NCBI RefSeq assembly: GCF_022024175.1 | Contig: NZ_CP091794.1 | Coordinates: 3,162,001 to 3,226,000 of the forward strand | Length of the DNA stretch: 64,000 nucleotides | Direction: 5' to 3' | From: Prevotella communis | GTDB lineage: Bacteria; Bacteroidota; Bacteroidia; Bacteroidales; Bacteroidaceae | Shown: positions 7,934 to 17,263 of the stretch, one piece after another | Position numbering within the stretch: position 1 is the first letter of the stretch | How the letters are laid out: each line of letters opens with the position of its first letter | Made by a program: the position numbers and the translations under genes | The notes under the pieces: generated by a model | The model's input: only the letters and a program-made list of their open reading frames with translations | The model's database searches: none | What the model was told of the DNA's origin: nothing

Positions 7934-10897
7934 TTACAGTTCAACAGTCACCTCTTTTCCCTTATACTCCACCAATCGTCCACTGGGGTTTTCTAAGTTC
8001 AGGTTCTGAGGCGCATCGGGCGTTATCAGGACAATATTGAAACGGCGGGTTTTCAGCATACCCGAGAACTGTCCCTTGCGGGCTCCGATGGTCACGCTAT
8101 GAGTCGCATCATCATAATGAATATCTATCGTTGAGAACAGTCCCTTCTCATAGTTATAGTTTGTGCCCTCGTCCTCATAAAGCTGGAAATGTCCATCCTG
8201 ACCTGCATAGACATAGAGGTTGATAAGCTGTGCTGCCTTCTCATCGCTCCATTGCATCTTAGGACCGAAGGGAATGATAGCACCTGCACGCACAAAGACC
8301 GGAATCTGCTCGTAGGGCGCATCCACAATCAGACGCTGTCCGCCCTCTATATACTCATTGGTATAGAGATTATACCAACCACACTGCTGGGGGAAATAGA
8401 CGCTGCGATTACGGGCTTTATAATAGCCTACCGGGCAGGCCATCAGCGCAGGACCGAGCATCCACTGGTCGGCAATATCCTTCACCTCATGGTCACCGTT
8501 AAAGTCCATGATGAGCGCACGCATCAGGGTGTAATCGCGGAAATGTGCCCAACCTGCCAGCGAGTAGAGATAAGGCATCAGCTGGTAGCGCAGGTTATCA
8601 TAGAAGACAAACGATTGGTAGGCCGGATGATTATCGGGTGCGATGTTCCATATCTCGCGCAGAGGCCACTGACCATGACTGCGGAAGAGTGGGATGAAGG
8701 CGCCGAACTGGTTCCAGCGGCATTGCAACTCACGCCACTCCTTCAGGTCTTCATTCTCCTGCCCCGTACGGTCATAGAGCTGTTGGGCCTGCACATAACG
8801 GTTCTCCACACAGAAGCCACCCTGATCCATGCCCCAGAAGGGAATGCCCGACATGGAGTAATTCAGTCCAGCCGTCATCTGTGCACGCATGTCCTCCCAG
8901 CGGGTGCCAATATCACCACTCCATGTGGCCGTAGAATAACGCTGTTCGCCAGCAAAGCCGCTACGGGTCAACAAAAACACACGGGGCTCGTCCTTCTTAC
9001 CCTTCCACACGCCTCGCTGACCATGATAGATGGCATCAGCATTGACCAATGAATAAGCATTGAAGTACTCAGTAGACGTGCCAAGGGCCGTAGGACCACA
9101 GAGCGCCTTACGATACCACATAGGGGTGCAGTCGCGCACGTTGGGCTCACTAGCGTCCATCCACCAGGCATCGACCTTTTTGCCAAGCCCAGTATAAAGT
9201 TTCTCATCCATCTGGCGCCAGAAGACCTTACGGGCCTCTGGGTCGTAGGCATCATAGAAGCCGTTCTTATAACCAGGCCCTACCCAGTCGCGGATACCAT
9301 CCGTGGGCGACTGGTTATACATCCACCCTTTTTCGTTTAGTTCCTTGTAGTTGGCTGTATTCACATAGAACTTTGGCCATACGGAAATCATAAAGCGACC
9401 ATGCATCTGATGCACGCTGTCAAGCATCTGTTGCGGATCAGGATAGCGCGAAGACTCGAACTCGTGACTGCCCCACTGGTCCTCAGGCCAGTAGTTCCAG
9501 TCCTGCACTATATTATCAATCGGTATCTGGCGCTTGCGGAACTCAGCCAGCGTAGAGACCAGTTCTTCTTGCGTCTTGTAACGCTCCCGACTCTGCCAGA
9601 AACCCAGTGCCCACTTAGGATAAAGAGAGGCCTTACCCGTCAGGGTGCGGTAACCGGAGATGACCTCGTCAAGATTCTGGCCTGTCACGAAATAATAATC
9701 CATGTCCTGAGCCATCTCACACCAGATAGACAGCGACTCACGTTCCTTTTGACTACGTGGTTCGGCTACGCGCAAGCCGCAATACGACTCGCTGCCGTCG
9801 GGCTGCCACTCAATGCGCAACTGCTGTCGCACACCTTTGGCCATTTCCACATTAAATTTATAGGCATTGGGATTCCATGCTGTTCGCCAACGTTCAGACA
9901 CCACCTCTTTTCCACCTATATACACCTTGATATAGCCGGCATAATAAAGGATGAACTGATACTGTGATGTGGCGTAGGGTTCAATGAAACCCTCGTACAC
10001 CACATGAGCACCAGCCAGATTAAAGCCCTGAGGCAGATTCCTGATACCACCATTATCGGTTTTCAGAGCTATCTCAGACTTTGCCGGCGTACCATATTCA
10101 TAATAGATAGAGTCCTCGCCGCGTACCAACGACTTGCCAAGGCGGTCGGTATAGGTGCCAGTGAGATGGCCTTCCCTACCCTGCTTGTCATAGAGTTTGA
10201 AAGCATGGTGCAGTTGCAGGTAATCATGGGGATTACCAAAACGGCAATAGCTGTAGGCATCCCACAATAAACCGTAGTTCTTATTAGAGACCACGAAAGG
10301 TACGGAAACCTTCGTGTTATACTGGAAGAGATCCTCATTACGGCCTTTCATATTAAATTCCTCTGACTGGTGTTGCCCCAAGCCATAGAAAGCCTCATCG
10401 TCAGGAGAATCGAACTTCATCTGCCACGTAAGACCATGCAGCTGAGCCTCCGTGGGCTGTACACCGCCTTTAAGACCCAGTTCACGCTCGGGCACAGTGA
10501 AGTCCCAGAACTGTTTTCCGTTGCCACTCTCTTTCAGCAGGAGTGTCTTTCCCAGCCCATCATAGAAGCACACCTCACCTGTAGCCTTGCTGACCACGGC
10601 ACGTACCTGTTTGGCAATAACCTCGATGCTTTCTGGAGTTTCCGTGATGGTATAGCTGTTCTTAGCAGGTACCTGCTGGGGTACTATCATAAGACTCTGC
10701 ATCTTCTGAGGTAAGTCATCCTTGGAAGTAGCTCGCACACGAATAATACGGTCATTGACAACCTCAAGGCGAATCACCTTCGCCTGTCCGCCGTCAGGAT
10801 GAATGGTAACAATATGACCCATTCTATCCACAATGGCAGCCCTACTTACTAGAGCTGCCATCATGAAGGATATAAACAAAAGGCCTTTTCGTCTCAT
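7934..10897 (-). CDS. GH31 alpha-xylosidase with PA14 insert
   Basis: A 987-residue exported glycosidase. Signal peptide about residues 1-20 (ends SRA). After the N-terminal beta-sandwich a PA14-like insert (about 235-385; VVYEGFIEPYATSQYQF, YYAGYIKVYIGGK) interrupts the protein, as in characterised alpha-xylosidases active on xyloglucan oligosaccharides. The barrel carries the nucleophile Asp581 in WWMDASEPN and the acid/base Asp662 in TWSGDIGTRW. Substrate by family comparison: terminal alpha-xylosyl groups of xyloglucan. It lies one base after the DUF4923 lipoprotein gene, downstream of the esterase, in a minus-strand group divergent from the xylan operon. Confidence 0.88.
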   Translation of the reverse strand: MRRKGLLFISFMMAALVSRAAIVDRMGHIVTIHPDGGQAKVIRLEVVNDRIIRVRATSKDDLPQKMQSLMIVPQQVPAKNSYTITETPESIEVIAKQVRAVVSKATGEVCFYDGLGKTLLLKESGNGKQFWDFTVPERELGLKGGVQPTEAQLHGLTWQMKFDSPDDEAFYGLGQHQSEEFNMKGRNEDLFQYNTKVSVPFVVSNKNYGLLWDAYSYCRFGNPHDYLQLHHAFKLYDKQGREGHLTGTYTDRLGKSLVRGEDSIYYEYGTPAKSEIALKTDNGGIRNLPQGFNLAGAHVVYEGFIEPYATSQYQFILYYAGYIKVYIGGKEVVSERWRTAWNPNAYKFNVEMAKGVRQQLRIEWQPDGSESYCGLRVAEPRSQKERESLSIWCEMAQDMDYYFVTGQNLDEVISGYRTLTGKASLYPKWALGFWQSRERYKTQEELVSTLAEFRKRQIPIDNIVQDWNYWPEDQWGSHEFESSRYPDPQQMLDSVHQMHGRFMISVWPKFYVNTANYKELNEKGWMYNQSPTDGIRDWVGPGYKNGFYDAYDPEARKVFWRQMDEKLYTGLGKKVDAWWMDASEPNVRDCTPMWYRKALCGPTALGTSTEYFNAYSLVNADAIYHGQRGVWKGKKDEPRVFLLTRSGFAGEQRYSTATWSGDIGTRWEDMRAQMTAGLNYSMSGIPFWGMDQGGFCVENRYVQAQQLYDRTGQENEDLKEWRELQCRWNQFGAFIPLFRSHGQWPLREIWNIAPDNHPAYQSFVFYDNLRYQLMPYLYSLAGWAHFRDYTLMRALIMDFNGDHEVKDIADQWMLGPALMACPVGYYKARNRSVYFPQQCGWYNLYTNEYIEGGQRLIVDAPYEQIPVFVRAGAIIPFGPKMQWSDEKAAQLINLYVYAGQDGHFQLYEDEGTNYNYEKGLFSTIDIHYDDATHSVTIGARKGQFSGMLKTRRFNIVLITPDAPQNLNLENPSGRLVEYKGKEVTVEL

Positions 10898-10898
10898 A

Positions 10899-11564
10899 TT
10901 ACTTGGTCATATCAAAGCCCACACGCAGACCATTGTAGCTAGAAGCCACATCACCAATCGTCTTGATTGTCGTATTATTACCACTGAGAGCCGACATGGT
11001 CTGTATCAGTGTTAGCAACTTCTTACCTTCGAAGAGCAAACCGATACCGTTGGTATTGAGCTTAGCGTAGCAGTTGACATTCAGCAACAGGCCAGACATG
11101 GTAATCTTGCAGGTATTCTCATCATACTTATAGGTACCGCTCCAGGCTTTTCCGGCAATCTTTGCAGAGAAAGTTCCATCCTGATTGAAAGTCACCTGCG
11201 TATTAGATGCATTGATGCCCACCTTCTGATAAGTAGGCTGCAACTTTGTCTTCACATTTGAAGCCACGATTTCGCCACCAGCCTGAGCCAGCAGTTTCTC
11301 GCTGGTAAACGCGCAACCAGGCTGACTATATTTCCAAGTACCAATCAGACTCTGCTTTGACACCTTGGTGCCTGTCATACCCAATACGCTCTGAAGCACC
11401 GTATTTACGGCATTTCCAGTGTTAGTTGTCGTCGTTGCGCCCGTCTGTCCACCGGTCAGCACATCCGTCAGCACGGCAGAACCCACCTGGCTCAGAGAAC
11501 CGTTAGTACCACAACTTGTCATCATCAGCGCAGCAACTGCTGCAAATAAGAAAATCTTTTTCAT
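10899..11564 (-). CDS. DUF4923-type lipoprotein
   Basis: A 221-residue lipoprotein of unknown function. The signal peptide ends in MMTSCG, a lipobox with Cys18. A low-complexity Gly/Thr-rich linker (TGGQTGATTTTNTG) follows, then a lipocalin-like region beginning LIGTWKYSQPGCAF with VTFNQDGTFS, the pattern I associate with DUF4923. It is probably anchored in the outer membrane or periplasmic face. It sits between the esterase (82-base gap) and the GH31 gene (1-base gap), so it may belong to that operon. Confidence 0.7.
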   Translation of the reverse strand: MKKIFLFAAVAALMMTSCGTNGSLSQVGSAVLTDVLTGGQTGATTTTNTGNAVNTVLQSVLGMTGTKVSKQSLIGTWKYSQPGCAFTSEKLLAQAGGEIVASNVKTKLQPTYQKVGINASNTQVTFNQDGTFSAKIAGKAWSGTYKYDENTCKITMSGLLLNVNCYAKLNTNGIGLLFEGKKLLTLIQTMSALSGNNTTIKTIGDVASSYNGLRVGFDMTK

Positions 11565-11646
11565 TTCAAATTATTTTAAGTTATTGCTTTTTTGATTCAT
11601 CCTTAAGTAACAAATAGATAACGCTCAGACAGCCTATTTATTGTGT

Positions 11647-13581
11647 TTATTTCAAACGTATTTCAAAGGGCGACAATGGCAAGCCATTGATGCCATAGGC
11701 ATTGACACCCAAAGGATTATCCTTCCAGGCATAACGCACGGCCTTAGGAGCAGCGAACGGAGAGGTGATAACAATCTGGGAACCAGATAACGTTGCCTCT
11801 ACATTGCAAAATACGCCCTTTTCATCGGCCAATTCGAAATACTTCACCGCACCAGGTTGCATGTTCTGGTCGAGCGTCAGCACCACTTTTCCGTCCTGCG
11901 ACTCTGCCTTCAACACCTTTGGCGCCAATTGCACCTTCTTGCCATAGACAAGTCGTTCGAAGTCGAGCGCAATACGTTGTGCCACCTCTTTTTTACGCAG
12001 GGGATGGATATCCACCGTCTCACCTAAATCGATGGTCAACGCTAGTTCTGCGTAAGGATCTTCTGTCGCCACGACACGTTGTGCCTCGCGCACACGCGAC
12101 CATCCCGTGTTCTGAGGATGCTCTACAAATGCCATATAGTTAGCCAACTGTACGATAACGAATGGCATCTGCGGACGCTCGAAGGCCTGGCGCCAATTGG
12201 CCATCAGCAGTCGCAACATCGGTGCATACTCCTCAGCCTGACGCATACCAGTGTTAGACTCACCCTGATACCATACCACACCAGCAACAGCAAAGGGAGC
12301 CATAGGATGTATCATGCCATTGAAAAGGGTTGAAGGCTGATTCTGCAGACTGACGCCCATACCGATGCTGCGCGGCATCTCTGCACCTTCGCGGAGCAGC
12401 CATTGTTCACCGAGAGGCTGCTCGTCGTCCTTGCCAAAGACGAACTTATAAGGCTTCTCCTTGACGAAATAAGGCATGCCACTCTTGTTGACGAAACGCA
12501 CCGTAATCACATTATCGCCCTCACGGAGCAGTCCCTCAGGTACCTGATAGCGACGTGGCGGATACTGATAGCCCGTGTTACCAACCAGTTTTCCATTAAT
12601 ATAGGTATAGTCGCAATCATAGAGTGTTCCCAGAAGCAACTGTGCCTTCTTGCCTGCATGCTTAGCATCAATCTGAACATGCTGGCGCAGCCACAAGGAA
12701 CCAATCCATTCACGTTTAGTAGAGAGACGGTATTGATTGACCTCCGTCCAGTCCGAGTCATCATACGATAATTCCGTATATTTCCGAAGTCCGGGATCAT
12801 TGGCATTCAGGATTATCTGCCATTGCTGTTCTGCCTGCGCGCCAGCCTTCTGTTGGGCAGCAACATACTCATCGTTCTGATAAAGCTGCATCTGCTTGTA
12901 ATACAGGGGAAAATGCTTTTCAAGGGTATCGGCGGCAATCCATGCCTCGATAGGCGTACCACCCCAGGCACTCTCAATGACACCCTGAGCCACACCCTTC
13001 TCACGTTGCAGTTGTTTGCCAAGGAAATAGCCGATAGACGAGAAGCGCCAGGCATTCTCACGATTCAGCTTTTTCCATGATGTAGGACGCAGGTCTGCAC
13101 TCGGTCCATGTGTATCCGTCTGGTACTGCACATGAAACAGGCGCACCATGGCATTGCTGTCATTCAACTCGTCAGGATACTGGGGTGACACACGTTCAAG
13201 CGTGGTCTCCATATTCGACTGACCAGTACACAGCCAGACATCGCCCAACCACACATCGGATAATTCTATGTGAGAACTGAGAGGTGAGAGATGAGAGGTC
13301 TGATTAGTCTTACTTTCTATACTCATAACATAAGGGCCGCCGGCCTTCATCGCAGGCAGGTTTACGCGCCATTTTCCATTGTCATCGGCCACAGCCGTTG
13401 CGGTCTTCTTATTCAGTTTCACCACCACGGTCTCACCAGCATCGGCCTGTCCCCATACAGGTACCGTCGTACCACGCTGAAGTACCATACCCGACTGAAA
13501 TATCTGTGGCAATCGCACCTTGGCAATACCCACGACAGCACTTACCAGAAGTGCAATTAGTAAAAAGCTTGCTTTTCTCAT
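11647..13581 (-). CDS. Sialate O-acetylesterase-like carbohydrate esterase
   Basis: A 644-residue exported esterase of the SGNH type. Signal peptide residues 1-21 (ends VVGIA). The catalytic block GQSNM follows DVWLCT; VWYQGESNTG is the second conserved block, and DIHPLRKKEVAQR carries the catalytic Asp/His pair near the C terminus. A galactose-binding-like beta domain (residues about 255-370) is inserted between the first two blocks. Its place next to the xylan operon suggests removal of acetyl groups from xylan; sialic acid is less likely. The ATG at 13581 was preferred to an upstream in-frame codon because the signal peptide starts there. Its -7 box is only eight bases upstream. A GAGAGGTGAGAGATGAG tandem repeat is read in frame near residue 100. 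Confidence 0.8.
   Translation of the reverse strand: MRKASFLLIALLVSAVVGIAKVRLPQIFQSGMVLQRGTTVPVWGQADAGETVVVKLNKKTATAVADDNGKWRVNLPAMKAGGPYVMSIESKTNQTSHLSPLSSHIELSDVWLGDVWLCTGQSNMETTLERVSPQYPDELNDSNAMVRLFHVQYQTDTHGPSADLRPTSWKKLNRENAWRFSSIGYFLGKQLQREKGVAQGVIESAWGGTPIEAWIAADTLEKHFPLYYKQMQLYQNDEYVAAQQKAGAQAEQQWQIILNANDPGLRKYTELSYDDSDWTEVNQYRLSTKREWIGSLWLRQHVQIDAKHAGKKAQLLLGTLYDCDYTYINGKLVGNTGYQYPPRRYQVPEGLLREGDNVITVRFVNKSGMPYFVKEKPYKFVFGKDDEQPLGEQWLLREGAEMPRSIGMGVSLQNQPSTLFNGMIHPMAPFAVAGVVWYQGESNTGMRQAEEYAPMLRLLMANWRQAFERPQMPFVIVQLANYMAFVEHPQNTGWSRVREAQRVVATEDPYAELALTIDLGETVDIHPLRKKEVAQRIALDFERLVYGKKVQLAPKVLKAESQDGKVVLTLDQNMQPGAVKYFELADEKGVFCNVEATLSGSQIVITSPFAAPKAVRYAWKDNPLGVNAYGINGLPLSPFEIRLK
13270..13303 (-). 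repeat. In-frame GAGAG(G/A)TGAGA tandem repeat inside the esterase
   Basis: On the plus strand TGAGAACTGAGAGGTGAGAG followed by ATGAGAGGTC: three to four copies of a 7-8 base unit, read as SHLSPLSSH on the coding strand. It lies in a loop before the catalytic GQSNM block. It resembles the other short-unit repeats of this window in style but not in sequence. Confidence 0.55.
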
Positions 13582-13588
13582 AACAGTG

Positions 13589-13596
13589 CAAAAATA
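13589..13596 (-). promoter_or_regulatory. -7 element of the esterase-DUF4923-GH31 group
   Basis: TATTTTTG on the minus strand ends eight bases before the esterase ATG, leaving almost no leader. A possible -33 CAAA (plus strand 13620-13623) is slightly too far away. Confidence 0.5.
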
Positions 13597-13704
13597 CACT
13601 TTTTCTATTTAAAATACCCCAAAAACAAAAGACTTTTTCGCGCAATGATACAATTAGAATAGACTTATGAAACATTCCATAATGATAAAATGAAGAAAAA
13701 AGGT

Positions 13705-13712
13705 TACCTTTG
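13705..13712 (+). promoter_or_regulatory. -7 element of the xylan operon
   Basis: TACCTTTG followed by CACC, 35 bases before the symporter ATG. No clear -33 TTTG is visible, which would fit a promoter that depends on an activator. Confidence 0.65.
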
Positions 13713-13747
13713 CACCGAATTTATAAAAACTAAAAACTATTTCGACA

Positions 13748-15139
13748 ATGAACCAAGAAGCAAAAGGCTTTTACAAGCTTTCATGGCTCCAGCGCATCGG
13801 CTTCGGCTCTGGTGACCTGGCGCAGAATCTGATTTTCCAGACGGTAGCATGCTACCTGATGATTTACCTGACTACAGTTCTGAAACTGAACCCTGCTTTT
13901 GTCAGCGGCCTGATTCTCACCGTCAGACTCATTGACTGTTTCTGGAGTCCTGTAGTCGGTCGTTATATCGACAACAACAATCCTAAGCTTGGCAAGTATC
14001 GTTCTTACCTGCTCTATGGCGGTATCCCCCTTACGGCTGCTGCCTGTCTGCTGATGCTTCCCCAGGCTGCAGAATGGTCAATGACCATGAAGATTGTGTA
14101 TGCCACTGTGAGCTACACCGTACTGAGCATGATCTATTCAGTTGTCAACATCCCTTACGGCTCTATCATGGCCAGTATGACGCGCGACAACGACGAGGTG
14201 CTCATTCTGACTTCTACACGAATGGTATGTGCCAATATCGGTCAGATTGTAGTACAGGCAGGTTTCCCCATCGGACTGGCAATGTGCGTGCACGAGGCTA
14301 TCGACTGGAACCAGGCCACCTTCATGGCTATCGGCACTATTCCTGCCTTTGTCATCCTGCCCTTGCTGCCCACGCTGAAGAGATGGCTGGGTAAGAAAGG
14401 TCTTTACTACACACTGCTTGCCATCGGTCTTGTAGGATTTTCCATCCTGTTCACCATCGGTAAGTTCTTTGATGTTGCAGAGCTCAACACACTGGTACAG
14501 GTTGCCAAGGTGATGACTGGCGTAGGACTGCTGGTTGGTTCACTGATGTGGGCTTTGGTGCCTGAAGTTATCACCGAAGCAGAATATCGTACAGGCAACA
14601 GACCGGCTGCCACGGTGAACGCTCTGGCTGGCGTTGCTTTCAAGGCCGGTTTCTCTATCGCCGGTTGGATCACGCCTCTGGTAATGGGCTGGATTGGCTT
14701 CAACTTTGCCAGCGAAGAATCAGCTCTGCCTGTTGCTCCCAGCGCCTGGTTTATTGTCACCTGCGTATTCGCCCTTGTAGGCTTTGTTCTTCTGATGCTT
14801 TGCTTCATGGGTAGCAAGGAGAATATCACCACAACACCAGAGAAGCCCGTGACCTTCGGCGAGATGTGGCAGGAATTTAAGGCCAACAAGTGCCTGCAGC
14901 TGGTATTAAGCATCTTCGTCGTAGTATTCCTGGCATCTTTCATCAGCGCGCCGGTAAATGCATACTATACCAAATTGGCCAACTATTCTGCCATCGCACA
15001 GAATGCCATCCTGGTATTTACCTGTATCATTCCCGCCATTCTCCTTGTCGTAGTAGGATGCCTTATCTACAAGTATCCTCTCACAGATGAGAGACTTGAC
15101 GAGATCAATAAGGAAATTGAAGCACGTAACAATAAATAA
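13748..15139 (+). CDS. xynD: Xyloside/oligosaccharide:cation symporter (GPH family, MFS)
   Basis: A 463-residue inner-membrane protein with about 12 hydrophobic segments. LIDCFWSPVVGRYIDN corresponds to the conserved sugar-symporter motif of the glycoside-pentoside-hexuronide family. It probably imports xylo-oligosaccharides made by the GH10 enzyme. The gene order symporter, GH10, GH43 matches xynD-xynA-xynB as I know it from rumen Prevotella, hence the symbol; that assignment is from memory. It is the first gene of the operon, and its stop overlaps the GH10 start (TAATG). Confidence 0.85.
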   Translation: MNQEAKGFYKLSWLQRIGFGSGDLAQNLIFQTVACYLMIYLTTVLKLNPAFVSGLILTVRLIDCFWSPVVGRYIDNNNPKLGKYRSYLLYGGIPLTAAACLLMLPQAAEWSMTMKIVYATVSYTVLSMIYSVVNIPYGSIMASMTRDNDEVLILTSTRMVCANIGQIVVQAGFPIGLAMCVHEAIDWNQATFMAIGTIPAFVILPLLPTLKRWLGKKGLYYTLLAIGLVGFSILFTIGKFFDVAELNTLVQVAKVMTGVGLLVGSLMWALVPEVITEAEYRTGNRPAATVNALAGVAFKAGFSIAGWITPLVMGWIGFNFASEESALPVAPSAWFIVTCVFALVGFVLLMLCFMGSKENITTTPEKPVTFGEMWQEFKANKCLQLVLSIFVVVFLASFISAPVNAYYTKLANYSAIAQNAILVFTCIIPAILLVVVGCLIYKYPLTDERLDEINKEIEARNNK

Positions 15140-16248
15140 TGAATAAGAATTTTAAGATTTTGACGCTCTGTCTGGCCATGATGCCAATGGCATCAATGGC
15201 TCAGCAGGGTTTGAAAGACGCCATCGGAAAGTATTGTCTGATTGGTGCTGCCATCAACCAGTGGCAGAGCGACGGACAGGTTCCTGAGGCTGACGCTCTG
15301 ACGGATAAGCACTTCAACTGTGCCGTAGCAGAAAACTGTATGAAACCTGAGTCACTGGCTCCTGCCGAAGGTATCTTCGACTTCCGTGTGGCAGATAAGT
15401 TCGTGAGCTATTGCGAACAGCACAAGCTGAAGGTCATCGGCCACTGTCTGGTGTGGCACTCACAAGCCCCCGACTGGTGGTTCACCAATGGTTATGCAGC
15501 CAGTCCCGCCTCCAAAGAGGTGCTGAAGGCACGCCTTATCAAGCACATCAAGACGGTGGTAGGTCACTACAAAGGACAGGTGCTGGGTTGGGACGTGGTG
15601 AATGAGGCTATCGAGGATAATGGTTCTTTCCGCAATTCACACTATTATCGTTTGCTGGGTGAGGAATTCATTGAAATCGCCTTCCGCGCCGCCCATGAGG
15701 CCGATCCCGATGCAGAACTTTATTACAACGACTATTCGATGGGACAACCCGCCAAGCGCGAAGCCGTATGTAAGTTGGTGAAGAAACTGAAAGCCAAGGG
15801 TCTGCGCATCGACGGCGTGGGCATGCAGAGCCACAATGGTCTGGATTATCCCAACCTGGCTGAATACGAGAAGAGTATCGACGCCTTTGCTGCCTGCGGC
15901 GTGAAGGTGATGATTACGGAACTCGATATGAACGTACTGCCCAACCCAGAGGGTTTCGGTGGTGCCGACATCGCACAGAACTTTGAGTTGCAGAAGCGTT
16001 TCAATCCCTATACAGAGGGACTGCCTGCTGCAAAGCAGAAGGAAGTGGACCAGCGCTGGCTTGATCTCTTCAAGATATACTATAAGCACCGCGACCAGAT
16101 TTCCCGCATCAACCTGTGGGGTGTCAGCGATGGTGGTTCATGGCTCAATGGCTGGCCTATCAAGGGACGCACAAACTATCCCTTGCTCTTCGACCGCCAG
16201 TACAAGGAGAAACCAGTGATTAACGAAATCATCAAACTTTATAAATAA
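15139..16248 (+). CDS. xynA: GH10 endo-1,4-beta-xylanase, exported
   Basis: A 369-residue enzyme that cuts the xylan backbone. Signal peptide about residues 1-21 (ends ASMA). The single barrel has KVIGHCLVWHSQ, the acid/base Glu156 in DVVNEAI and the nucleophile Glu261 in MITELDMN. No extra binding module is present. It starts on the last base of the symporter gene, so translation is coupled; the cytoplasmic GH43 follows seven bases later. Confidence 0.95.
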   Translation: MNKNFKILTLCLAMMPMASMAQQGLKDAIGKYCLIGAAINQWQSDGQVPEADALTDKHFNCAVAENCMKPESLAPAEGIFDFRVADKFVSYCEQHKLKVIGHCLVWHSQAPDWWFTNGYAASPASKEVLKARLIKHIKTVVGHYKGQVLGWDVVNEAIEDNGSFRNSHYYRLLGEEFIEIAFRAAHEADPDAELYYNDYSMGQPAKREAVCKLVKKLKAKGLRIDGVGMQSHNGLDYPNLAEYEKSIDAFAACGVKVMITELDMNVLPNPEGFGGADIAQNFELQKRFNPYTEGLPAAKQKEVDQRWLDLFKIYYKHRDQISRINLWGVSDGGSWLNGWPIKGRTNYPLLFDRQYKEKPVINEIIKLYK

Positions 16249-16255
16249 CAATACT

Positions 16256-17263
16256 ATGGCTAAATTACCTCGTTATCTATTCCCTAGTGACTACATGGCC
16301 GATCCTGCGGCCCACGTATTCAACGGTAAATTGTATATCTATCCCTCACACGACTGGGAGGCTGGTGCCGCTTTCGATGATGATGGTGGTCACTTCCAGA
16401 TGAAAGACTATCACGTCCTGTCATTCAATGACATTGAGAATGATGAAGCTACCGATCACGGTGTGATACTCGATGTAAAGGATGTTAAGTGGGCAGAGAA
16501 ACAGATGTGGGACAGCGATGTCGTAGAGAAAGACGGCAAGTACTACCTCATCTTCTCCGCTAAGGACTATAACGGCGTGTTCCATCTCGGTGTAGCCATT
16601 GCTGACCGTCCAGAAGGCCCGTTCATTGCTCAGGAGCATCCCATCCGTGGTGCATACAGCATAGACCCCTGCGTGTTCAAGGATGACGACGGACAGGTTT
16701 ACTGCTACTATGGTGGTCTTTGGGGCGGACAGCTCCAGTGGAATGTAGCTCCTCAAAAGGTGCTGAAGGAAGGCGTTGACCTGGGTCCTGCCCCTGACCG
16801 TAAGACCCAACTGTTTACCGCTCCCGATATGCCCGCATTGCCCAGCCTGATGGCACGCATGAGCGATGATCTTCTGCAGTTTGCAGAGGCTCCCCGTCAG
16901 GTTCTGGTTGTAGATAAGGACGGACAGCCACTGAAGGCCGGTGATCCTCACCGTTTCTTCGAAGCCAGTTGGATGCATAAGTACAATGGCAAGTACTACT
17001 TCTCTTACTCTACCGGTGACAGCCACTATCTGTGCTATGCCATTGGCGACAACCCCTACGGACCTTTCACCTATCAGGGTGTTATCCTGGAGCCCGTGGT
17101 TGGTTGGACAACCCACCATTGCATCGTAGAGTTCAAGGGCCAGTGGTATCTGTTGTATCACGACTGCGTACCCTCTAACGACATTACACATCTGCGTTCA
17201 CTGAAGGTGCAGCGTCTGTTCTACAATGAGGACGGCACCATCAAGACCGTTGTCAATGAATAA
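16256..17263 (+). CDS. xynB: GH43 beta-xylosidase / alpha-L-arabinofuranosidase, cytoplasmic
   Basis: A 335-residue five-bladed propeller enzyme. Catalytic base Asp16 (YMADPAAHVF), pKa modulator Asp137 (YSIDPCVFKDDDG) and general acid Glu236 (RFFEASWMHK) are all in place. There is no signal peptide, so it should split imported xylo-oligosaccharides in the cytoplasm, matching the transporter at the head of the operon. The last eight bases are shared with the start of the sigma factor gene. Confidence 0.9.
   Translation: MAKLPRYLFPSDYMADPAAHVFNGKLYIYPSHDWEAGAAFDDDGGHFQMKDYHVLSFNDIENDEATDHGVILDVKDVKWAEKQMWDSDVVEKDGKYYLIFSAKDYNGVFHLGVAIADRPEGPFIAQEHPIRGAYSIDPCVFKDDDGQVYCYYGGLWGGQLQWNVAPQKVLKEGVDLGPAPDRKTQLFTAPDMPALPSLMARMSDDLLQFAEAPRQVLVVDKDGQPLKAGDPHRFFEASWMHKYNGKYYFSYSTGDSHYLCYAIGDNPYGPFTYQGVILEPVVGWTTHHCIVEFKGQWYLLYHDCVPSNDITHLRSLKVQRLFYNEDGTIKTVVNE

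Noticed and set aside
7934..13581. Plus-strand frames of 80-290 codons opposite GH31 and the esterase
   Set aside because: They are antisense shadows of well-supported genes without promoters or domain motifs.
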